This document shows positions 17,525 to 25,047 of a DNA stretch of 36,521 bases, piece by piece. The stretch spans positions 1 through 36,521 of the forward strand of contig CALBPF010000037.1 in the NCBI GenBank assembly GCA_937899105.1. Reading direction: 5' to 3'. A model generated the notes under the pieces. That model saw nothing but the letters and a program-made list of their open reading frames with translations. It was not told the DNA's origin and ran no database searches. The DNA comes from an uncultured Flammeovirgaceae bacterium. GTDB taxonomy: Bacteria > Bacteroidota > Bacteroidia > Cytophagales > Cyclobacteriaceae. The stretch's first letter is position 1. Each line of letters opens with the position of its first letter. Both the position numbers and the translations under genes were made by a program.

Positions 17525-19486
17525 ATGAAAAAAGAAGGTAAGATCAGAGTAGTCATAGAGAATATCACGCCGCAGGTGGATGGCGGCCTTTATCCCGCTA
17601 AAAGAACTGAAGGTGAAATCGTAAAAGTGACAGCGGCCATATTCGCAGACGGACACGACTATCTTAGAGCTTGTGTAAAATACAAGGCCCCTAAGAAAAA
17701 AAGCTGGCAGAACTCAGAACTTCGTCCCTTAGGAAATGATGACTGGCTGGGCACCTTTGTTACAGAAGATATCGGGCTTTATACTTTCCGTATTGAAGCC
17801 TGGATTGATTATTTCAGCAACTGGCGCGACGGCTTCAAAAAAAAGGCGGCTGCCGGACAGCGTCTCGAGGTGGAGCTGTCGGAAGGAGCAATCTTTCTGA
17901 AAGAAATAATCAAGTTCGCAAACAAAGCAGACTACGAGACGATCAACCATTGCATAGCACTGTTTGAAGATCGCGGAAAATATGAAGAGGCACACAGCGC
18001 TGCATTATCTGACTCTATGGCGCTTCTTGTACAGAAATACCCGCTGCCTGTAAATGTCACGGTGTCAAAAGAGTTATACATTCAGTCTGAATTCAAGCGA
18101 GCAAATTTCACCTCCTGGTATGAGTTTTTCCCCAGGTCAGCAGCGGAGAAAAAGGGTGCGCATGGTACTTTCAAGGATTGTGAGCGTTTACTTCCCAAAG
18201 TAGCGGAAATGGGCTTTGATGTTCTTTATTTTCCACCGATACATCCTATAGGCGAGGTAAACAGAAAAGGAAAAAATAATGCTGTCAACGCTCAACTTGG
18301 AGAGTGCGGATCACCTTGGGCAATAGGAAGTAAGCTGGGTGGACATAAAGATATTCATCCTGAACTTGGCACACTTAAAGATTATAAATCACTCCTAAAG
18401 AAAGCCAAGGATCTGGGAGTGGACATTGCCCTTGACATTGCTTTTCAGTGTGCTCCGGACCACCCATATGTAAAAGAACATCCTGAATGGTTCAAATGGC
18501 GACCCGATGGCACGGTTCAATATGCGGAGAACCCTCCAAAAAAATATCAGGACATACTACCTATTAATTTCGAATGCGATGATTGGAAGAACCTTTGGGA
18601 TGAGCTTTTATCCGTTATTACCTATTGGATAGACCAAGGCGTTAGAGTATTTAGAGTCGATAATCCGCATACCAAGCCAGTGCCGTTTTGGCAATGGGCA
18701 ATAAATGAAGTGAATAAGAAATATGAAAACATCATCTTCTTATCAGAGGCCTTTACACGGCCAAAAGTAATGGCAAGTTTAGCCAAAGTCGGTTATACAC
18801 AAGGCTATACTTACTTTACCTGGAGGGTTACAAAAGAGGAGATCATTGCGTATATGACTGAGCTGGTAGAGGGAAATTCGAGAAACTATTTTCGGCCTAA
18901 CTTCTGGCCGAATACCCCTGATATCCTACCTTATCATCTCCAATATGCTAATGAAAACAGCTTTGTGGCCAGGTATGCCTTGGCTGCGACTTTGTCGTCT
19001 AACTACGGAATGTACGGCCCTGTTTATGAGCATTATGATAATACGCCTGTAGAAGGGAAGGAGGAATATTTGAATTCGGAAAAATATGAGATAAAACACT
19101 TTAACTGGAACGTTAAAAACCGAATTACCGAGGTTATCAGATTAATGAACCAGGCCAGGAAAGAGAACGCAGCGCTTCAATCTACCTGGAATATTAACTT
19201 CTGTTCAATTGAGAACAATAACTTGATTACTTATCTTAAAACAACAGCTGATTTATCTAATATAATACTTACAGTTGTTAATCTAGATCCCAATAATCGA
19301 CAGGCAGGGTTTGTGCATATCATTAAAGAGAATTTGGGTATCAGGGGTGGAATTAACCTTTTATTGACTGATTTAATCACTGGTAGTGAATATCGTTGGA
19401 CGAAAGAATGGAACTATGTTGAACTGGATCCTTATTTCATGCCTTTCCACCTATTTAAAGTGAACGTAAGGGAGTCTAATTTATAA
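17525..19486 (+). CDS. glgE: GlgE, alpha-1,4-glucan:maltose-1-phosphate maltosyltransferase
   Basis: A 653-aa GH13_3 enzyme that transfers maltosyl units from alpha-maltose 1-phosphate to the non-reducing end of alpha-1,4-glucans. An N-terminal beta domain (1 to about 120, VVIENITPQVDGG) precedes a helical insert and the barrel. Diagnostic features are SWYEFFPRS (197-205), IHPIGEVNRKGKNN, nucleophile Asp379 in VRVFRVDNPHTKP, acid/base Glu408 in IFLSEAFTRP, and Asp466 in WPNTPDIL. All three catalytic acids are present and the length is normal. It is cytoplasmic. It sits between the amylase lipoprotein gene (1-bp gap) and the TreS-maltokinase gene (3-bp gap), matching the known GlgE pathway grouping. 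Confidence 0.96.
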   Translation: MKKEGKIRVVIENITPQVDGGLYPAKRTEGEIVKVTAAIFADGHDYLRACVKYKAPKKKSWQNSELRPLGNDDWLGTFVTEDIGLYTFRIEAWIDYFSNWRDGFKKKAAAGQRLEVELSEGAIFLKEIIKFANKADYETINHCIALFEDRGKYEEAHSAALSDSMALLVQKYPLPVNVTVSKELYIQSEFKRANFTSWYEFFPRSAAEKKGAHGTFKDCERLLPKVAEMGFDVLYFPPIHPIGEVNRKGKNNAVNAQLGECGSPWAIGSKLGGHKDIHPELGTLKDYKSLLKKAKDLGVDIALDIAFQCAPDHPYVKEHPEWFKWRPDGTVQYAENPPKKYQDILPINFECDDWKNLWDELLSVITYWIDQGVRVFRVDNPHTKPVPFWQWAINEVNKKYENIIFLSEAFTRPKVMASLAKVGYTQGYTYFTWRVTKEEIIAYMTELVEGNSRNYFRPNFWPNTPDILPYHLQYANENSFVARYALAATLSSNYGMYGPVYEHYDNTPVEGKEEYLNSEKYEIKHFNWNVKNRITEVIRLMNQARKENAALQSTWNINFCSIENNNLITYLKTTADLSNIILTVVNLDPNNRQAGFVHIIKENLGIRGGINLLLTDLITGSEYRWTKEWNYVELDPYFMPFHLFKVNVRESNL

Positions 19487-19489
19487 TAT

Positions 19490-22400
19490 ATGGCGAAAGA
19501 CAGTTTGTGGTATAAAGACGCAGTAATTTACGAAATACATCTTCGTGCTTTTTTTGACAGTAACGCTGATGGTATCGGCGACTTTACGGGACTCATTAGG
19601 AAATTGGATTACCTTGAGGATCTCGGTGTAAATACACTTTGGTTGCTGCCTTTTTATCCATCTCCACTCAAGGATGACGGGTATGACGTGACAAACTATG
19701 TTGACATTCATGCTGATTACGGCACTCTAACGGACTTCAAGAAGTTTCTGAAGCGCGCCCATGAATTGGACATGCGAGTAATCATAGAATTGGCGTTAAA
19801 TCATACTTCGGATCAGCATCCTTGGTTCCAGCAATCTCGCAAGTCCAGGAATGGCTCGAAATGGAGGAGTTTTTACGTCTGGAATGATCAGCCTGATAAA
19901 TTCGAAGAGGCAAGAGTAATATTTTCTGATTACGAGAATTCAAATTGGAGCTGGGATCCTGTTGCCAAATCATATTACTGGCATCGATTTTATCATCATA
20001 TGCCAGACCTTAACTATGATAGTCCTGATGTTCAGCTTGAGATTACTAAAGTCGTAGATTTCTGGCTTAAGATGGGAGTTGATGGTTTGCGTTTAGCGTC
20101 GGTGCCCTACCTGTTTGAAAGGGAAGGTACAAATTGTGAAAACCTACCCGAAACCCATGATTTTCTAAGAAAACTTAGAAAGCACGTTAATAAAAAGTAC
20201 CCTGAAAGCATTCTGCTGGCCGAAGCTAATTTGTGGCCGGAGGAAGCGGCTTCCTATTTTGGAGATGGAAAAGAATGCCATATGGCTGTGCATTATCCCC
20301 TTATGCCGAGGCTTTTCATGGCCATGCACACGGAAGATAACCATCCTATTGTGGATATCATTGACCAAACACCTGACGCCCCTGAAAATGGCCAATGGGC
20401 GCTATTCCTTCGAAACCACGATTCAGTAGGGCTGGAAATGGTCACTGAAGAGGAAAAAGACTATCTGTATAAGGCTTACGCAAGCGATCCGAATACTAAA
20501 CACAATATCGGTATCCACCGCCGGCTGGCGCCTATGCTAGATAACGACAGACGCAAAATAGAACTGATGTATACGCTGTTATTTTCACTGCCTGGTTCAC
20601 CCATCATTTACTATGGCGATGAGATTGGAATGGGGGATAACGTTTTTCTGGGAGATCGACATGGAGTTCGCACTCCTATGCAATGGAACTCTAATATGAA
20701 TGCCGGTTTTTCAAAAGCTAATCCACAGCAGCTGTATCTGCCTGTAATAACGGATCCCGTCTATCGCTATGAGGCTGTTAGTGTAGCTGTTCAACAGAAC
20801 AACCTTTCTTCCCTGCAATGGTGGATTAAAAATACTATTGCAATGAGAAAACGTTTCAAAGCCTTTAGTAGAGGTAACATTACTTTCCTTGAAAGTACCA
20901 ATTCTAAAATATTGGCATACGCCCGCGAATATGAAGGTGAGAGACTGATTGTCGTTGCTAACCTTTCCAAGTATTCACAGGCTAGCGCCATTGATTTAGG
21001 GAATTTCAGCGGATCTAGTCTGACAGAAGTGTTCAGCCAGAATGTATTTCCCAAAGTGGATCAGAGCGAATACCCGGTTACGATAGGGCCTTACGGTTAC
21101 TTCTGGTTCTATGTGGAAGAAAAAGTAGCTGAGGCAGAAAATGAGAGCGAAGGGCTCAAGCTAATCAAGGCGGAATCGAATTGGGATAAATTCTTTTCAA
21201 ATTTTCACGATGTGAATACCCTTGAAAATCAGGTGCTTTCAGGATTTCTCAAGAAAACAAGATGGTTTGGGGGAAAGGCAAAAAAGATGAGTAAAATAAA
21301 GGTGGACATGGCCGTGCCAATGAAAGTCGATAGCCAGACGGTCTACCTTATGCTTCTAGAGGTTTGTTACATCCAGCGGCTTCCGGAGTACTATTTCATG
21401 CCACTTTCTTTTATTCCTGCTGTGGACGTGATGGAGGAAATTGACTATAACCCTCAAAGCGTTGTTTGCAGAATTGATTTTGGAAAGCTTCAGGGGTTTT
21501 TAATAGATAGTTCTTATGATACTAAATTCAGGGATTATCTACTTTTTGCTATGAGTAGCAAGATCAAAGTCAAAACAGATCATGGCGAGTTGAGTTTTAA
21601 CTCAGGGACGTTCAATAAAATAAATTTACCGAAGCGCGACATTCGATCAAAGGTCCTTAAAGCTGATCAAAGTAATACTGCAATAATCTATAATGACCGG
21701 TACTTCTTTAAGTTCTACCGAAAGATAGAAAAAGAAATTAATCCGGATCTTGAGATCGTACGATTCTTATCCGAGAAAACGGCTTTTGCCAATGCTCCTA
21801 AATATGCAGGTGGAATTGAGTTCAAAACCAGTGAAGGAGAAAGTATAGTATTTGGTCTTCTACAGTCCATGGTTGAAAATCAAGGTGATGCCTGGGTGAT
21901 GACCACAGACGCTTTAGGTAGGTATTTTGATCGTGTTTTTACAAGGGTAGAGAAGACGGACAAGCCACCAAAAATGAGTCAAAATCCTGTACTGGATTAT
22001 AAACAATCGCCTGAACTTATTCAAGAACTAATCGGCAATATCTATGTTGAGCGTGTTGTAAAATTGGCGCAAAGGACGGCAGAAATGCATTTGGCGCTTG
22101 CCTCTGATGACATGGATGAGGCCTTTGCTCCGGAGAAAATATCAGGCAACTACCAGCGTGCGGTTTACTCTTCTTTGAGAAAATTAGTGAAGGATAGGTT
22201 TAAACTGCTTGCTCAAAAGGTAAAAGAACTACCGCCTAATATTCAAGTTTTGGCCGACGAGATTCTTGGAAGAGAAAAAGATGTACTCGACTGTTTTAGT
22301 GAGTTTCACAAAAATAAAATAGAAGGTATAAAGACCAGAATACACGGTGATTATCATTTAGGGCAGGTACTGTTTAATGGTAAGGATTTTATAATCATAG

Positions 22401-22792
22401 ATTTTGAGGGGGAGCCTGGTTTTACATTTAGCGAGAGAAGACTGAAGAAAAGTCCGGTTAAAGATGTGGCGGGAATGATGCGTTCATTCCATTATGCGGC
22501 TTACGGCAAAATATTGCTCAACGAAAACTATAGAGACAAGGATATTGAGTACCTTGAAACTTGGGCTGAGCAATGGCAGCACTACATAAGTAGATTTTAT
22601 TTGTCTGCTTATATGGAACGAATGGGTATTGGAAAAAAACTTACTGAAAGCTACGACATCCTCATGCGTACATATCTCTTAGAGAAAGCTATCTATGAAT
22701 TGGGCTATGAACTAAATAGTCGACCTGACTGGGTAATCATACCATTGCGCGGAATAAAATATTTAATCGACAGATACGATAAAACAAAATAA
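19490..22792 (+). CDS. treS: TreS-maltokinase fusion with an altered TreS active site
   Basis: A 1100-aa protein. Residues 1 to about 550 are a trehalose synthase-type GH13_16 domain, which normally interconverts trehalose and maltose. Residues 575-1100 are a maltokinase of the aminoglycoside-phosphotransferase fold, which makes maltose 1-phosphate from maltose and ATP. The kinase has KTRWFGGKAKK, catalytic Asp954 in RIHGDYHLGQVL and metal-binding Asp971 in IIDFEGEP, so it looks active. In the TreS part most signatures are canonical (NHTSDQHPWFQ, LFEREGTNCENLPETH, acid/base Glu245 in LLAEANLWPE, GVRTPMQW). The nucleophile motif RLDAVPYL reads RLASVPYL, with Ala203 (GCG at 20096-20098) replacing the aspartate. 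RNHDELTLEM reads RNHDSVGLEM, and HHQPDLNYD reads HHMPDLNYD. I infer loss or change of TreS chemistry with a retained scaffold for the kinase. Confidence 0.94.
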   Translation: MAKDSLWYKDAVIYEIHLRAFFDSNADGIGDFTGLIRKLDYLEDLGVNTLWLLPFYPSPLKDDGYDVTNYVDIHADYGTLTDFKKFLKRAHELDMRVIIELALNHTSDQHPWFQQSRKSRNGSKWRSFYVWNDQPDKFEEARVIFSDYENSNWSWDPVAKSYYWHRFYHHMPDLNYDSPDVQLEITKVVDFWLKMGVDGLRLASVPYLFEREGTNCENLPETHDFLRKLRKHVNKKYPESILLAEANLWPEEAASYFGDGKECHMAVHYPLMPRLFMAMHTEDNHPIVDIIDQTPDAPENGQWALFLRNHDSVGLEMVTEEEKDYLYKAYASDPNTKHNIGIHRRLAPMLDNDRRKIELMYTLLFSLPGSPIIYYGDEIGMGDNVFLGDRHGVRTPMQWNSNMNAGFSKANPQQLYLPVITDPVYRYEAVSVAVQQNNLSSLQWWIKNTIAMRKRFKAFSRGNITFLESTNSKILAYAREYEGERLIVVANLSKYSQASAIDLGNFSGSSLTEVFSQNVFPKVDQSEYPVTIGPYGYFWFYVEEKVAEAENESEGLKLIKAESNWDKFFSNFHDVNTLENQVLSGFLKKTRWFGGKAKKMSKIKVDMAVPMKVDSQTVYLMLLEVCYIQRLPEYYFMPLSFIPAVDVMEEIDYNPQSVVCRIDFGKLQGFLIDSSYDTKFRDYLLFAMSSKIKVKTDHGELSFNSGTFNKINLPKRDIRSKVLKADQSNTAIIYNDRYFFKFYRKIEKEINPDLEIVRFLSEKTAFANAPKYAGGIEFKTSEGESIVFGLLQSMVENQGDAWVMTTDALGRYFDRVFTRVEKTDKPPKMSQNPVLDYKQSPELIQELIGNIYVERVVKLAQRTAEMHLALASDDMDEAFAPEKISGNYQRAVYSSLRKLVKDRFKLLAQKVKELPPNIQVLADEILGREKDVLDCFSEFHKNKIEGIKTRIHGDYHLGQVLFNGKDFIIIDFEGEPGFTFSERRLKKSPVKDVAGMMRSFHYAAYGKILLNENYRDKDIEYLETWAEQWQHYISRFYLSAYMERMGIGKKLTESYDILMRTYLLEKAIYELGYELNSRPDWVIIPLRGIKYLIDRYDKTK

Positions 22793-22794
22793 TT

Positions 22795-23478
22795 ATGGCA
22801 AAAAAGGCCAAACCAACAACCGCTGTTAAGGTATCATCAAAAAAGTCGTCACTGGCTAAAAAGGCGTCAGCTACGAAAAAGGCTTCCTCCGCGAAAAAGC
22901 CGCTAGCTGCCAAAAAAGAGGCTAAAGCTTCTGAGCCTGATTTCTTTTCGTTGATCACAGAGTTTGATGTTCATCTATTTAGAGAAGGCAACCATTACAA
23001 ACTCTATGAGAAACTGGGAGCTCACATAGCGACATATAAAAAGCAGAAAGGAACCTTTTTTGCCGTTTGGGCGCCAAGCGCTAAGCATGTATCAGTTATT
23101 GGAAATTTCAATGGCTGGAACAGAAGCTCTACTCCACTATTTGCACGATGGGACTCGTCGGGTATTTGGGAGGCATTCGTACCTGATTTAGGGCATGGTG
23201 AAGTATATAAATACGCCATAGAAACGCAAGAGGGGCATATCTTAGAAAAGGCGGATCCCTTTGGCCGTTTTTGCGAACAACCACCCAAAACCGCTTCTAT
23301 CATTTGGGATGCTAACTACAAGTGGAAGGATACTAAATGGTTAAATAAAAGAAAGAAGGAAGCGGATAAAGAAAAGCCCTATGCTGTATATGAAGTGCAT
23401 TTTGGCTCTTGGCGAAAGAAATGGGAGGAAAATCGATCTTTGTCATACCGGGAGGCTGCTGAGGAGCTCGTGGTTTAG
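22795..23478 (+). CDS. glgB: GlgB branching enzyme, 5' part up to an in-frame TAG
   Basis: This 227-codon stretch encodes the N-terminal part of 1,4-alpha-glucan branching enzyme. Residues 1-47 are a Lys/Ala/Ser-rich tail (AKKA and SKKSS units, 15 Lys) that resembles histone H1 tails and is not part of the normal enzyme. A CBM48 domain follows (TFFAVWAPSAKHVSVIGNFNGW at about 83-104). Then comes the first barrel strand and helix, YAVYEVHFGSW and SLSYREAAEELV. The frame meets TAG at 23476-23478, where other GlgB proteins have ELVDYVKEMGYTHIE; the TAG stands at the Tyr. The remaining gene continues in the same frame. By itself this piece lacks the catalytic residues. It starts 2 bp after the TreS-Mak stop. 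Confidence 0.85.
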   Translation: MAKKAKPTTAVKVSSKKSSLAKKASATKKASSAKKPLAAKKEAKASEPDFFSLITEFDVHLFREGNHYKLYEKLGAHIATYKKQKGTFFAVWAPSAKHVSVIGNFNGWNRSSTPLFARWDSSGIWEAFVPDLGHGEVYKYAIETQEGHILEKADPFGRFCEQPPKTASIIWDANYKWKDTKWLNKRKKEADKEKPYAVYEVHFGSWRKKWEENRSLSYREAAEELVV

Positions 23479-24864
23479 GTGGAAGAACAGGTCTATACCC
23501 ATATTGAATATTTACCCTTAACTGAACATCCTTTTTACGGATCTTGGGGATACCAGATCACCGGTTATTTTGCACCTACCAGTAGGTTTGGCACCCCTGA
23601 GGACTTTATGTTTATGGTAGATGCATTTCATGCCGCAGGCGTTGGCGTAATCCTGGATTGGGTACCTTCACATTTTCCCGGAGACGCACATGGACTATAT
23701 AAGTTTGATGGCACGCACCTTTACGAGCATGAGGATCCCAGAAAAGGGTTTCATCCTGATTGGAAAAGTTACATTTTTAACTATGGAAGAAATGAGGTAC
23801 GATCCATCTTAATTAGTAATGCTATTTTCTGGTTAGATCAGTACCACATTGATGGATTGCGCGTAGACGCGGTTGCCTCAATGCTTTATCTGGATTATTC
23901 AAGGGAAGAAGGAGAATGGATACCTAACGAGTTTGGTGGTCGTGAGAACCTGGAGTCGATCCATTTTTTAAAGGAGATGAATACCCAGGTATATGCTCAT
24001 TTTCCAGATGCTATTACTGTAGCAGAAGAATCTACCTCATGGCCTATGGTCTCAAAGCCGGTCTATGTTGGCGGATTGGGATTTGGTCAGAAATGGATGA
24101 TGGGATGGATGCACGATACTTTAGAGTACTTTAAAAAGGATCCTATCTATCGTCAATATCATCAAAATGAGATCACTTTCGGCATCATGTATGCGTTTAC
24201 TGAAAACTTCATGCTCCCCCTTTCACACGATGAGGTAGTTCATGGCAAGGGTTCCTTGCTGGGACGTATGCCGGGTGACGATTGGCAGCGCTTTGCAAAC
24301 CTTAGATTACTCTACGGTTATATGTACGCGCACCCTGGTTCGAAATTACTATTTATGGGAGGGGAATTTGGCCAGTATGCCGAGTGGAATCATAATAATG
24401 CCTTAGACTGGCACCTTCTAGATAACAACATGCACAAGGGAGTTCAGGACTTTGTGAAAGACCTAAACAGTTTCTACAAGAAAGCCCCTGCGTTGTATGA
24501 CTATGCATTTGAAAATCGTGGTTTTCAATGGATTGATTACTCTGATAATGCCAGCAGTGTTATCGTGTTTATGCGTAAAGGACAAAAAGTCGAAGACACA
24601 CTGATAGTTGTTTGTAATTTCACTCCCGCCGTCCGTGGAAACTATAGAATAGGTGTTCCACTGAAAGGTTATTGGCAAGAAGCAGTGAATAGTGATGACG
24701 CTAAATACCAAGGTAGTGGTGTTACGAATGGCGGAAGGATCAGATCTACGCCGGTGGCGTTTCATGGACATGAATTTTCGGTTAATCTCACTTTGCCACC
24801 ATTGGGAATTTCAATAGTCAGGTTTGTGGAAGCCGTTGAGAACTTTGAGGAGACTGGTTCTTGA
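23479..24864 (+). CDS. glgB: GlgB branching enzyme, catalytic part after the in-frame TAG
   Basis: The continuation of glgB in the same frame. A GTG lies immediately after the TAG, so re-initiation could give a 461-aa product; otherwise the piece needs readthrough. It contains [20 protein letters not shown], nucleophile Asp130 in [16 protein letters not shown], acid/base Glu183 in VAEESTSWP, Asp251 in [13 protein letters not shown] and a complete C-terminal beta domain. Apart from the nonsense codon the gene looks fully conserved, which points to a recent mutation, a sequence error or recoding. Without the first barrel strand and helix this part would not be expected to fold as an active enzyme unless it assembles with the 5' product. 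Confidence 0.85.
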   Translation: MEEQVYTHIEYLPLTEHPFYGSWGYQITGYFAPTSRFGTPEDFMFMVDAFHAAGVGVILDWVPSHFPGDAHGLYKFDGTHLYEHEDPRKGFHPDWKSYIFNYGRNEVRSILISNAIFWLDQYHIDGLRVDAVASMLYLDYSREEGEWIPNEFGGRENLESIHFLKEMNTQVYAHFPDAITVAEESTSWPMVSKPVYVGGLGFGQKWMMGWMHDTLEYFKKDPIYRQYHQNEITFGIMYAFTENFMLPLSHDEVVHGKGSLLGRMPGDDWQRFANLRLLYGYMYAHPGSKLLFMGGEFGQYAEWNHNNALDWHLLDNNMHKGVQDFVKDLNSFYKKAPALYDYAFENRGFQWIDYSDNASSVIVFMRKGQKVEDTLIVVCNFTPAVRGNYRIGVPLKGYWQEAVNSDDAKYQGSGVTNGGRIRSTPVAFHGHEFSVNLTLPPLGISIVRFVEAVENFEETGS

Positions 24865-25047
24865 TGCTCTTTCGCCTGTGAGTTATTAGGTAACATTAAT
24901 TAAGTATTCTGAGAAACTCTATCACCTGTTACATGTTGTACCATTTGACTAATCTGTGTTCTCAATTAACCAATGCTTTAAAAGAGTTTTAAGCAAATCC
25001 ATTTAACTATTTAGTAATTATTAATATCGCATTGTTGCCAGCTATTT

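Noticed and set aside
20090..20110. Frameshift pair explaining the RLASVPYL change in TreS
   Set aside because: The codons before and after match the family in one frame with no extra or missing base, and no compensating shift recreates the Asp. It is a substitution of neighbouring codons.
22737..22958. Minus-strand frame rich in Ala and Phe opposite the glgB start
   Set aside because: It is the complement of the Lys/Ala tail codons and has no independent support.
14421..23478. TAG read as tyrosine across the organism
   Set aside because: Both internal TAG codons stand at Tyr positions, but TAG also ends the PLP/GNAT fusion gene (7175-7177) and the amylase lipoprotein gene (17521-17523) exactly where the family ends, so general recoding is not supported.
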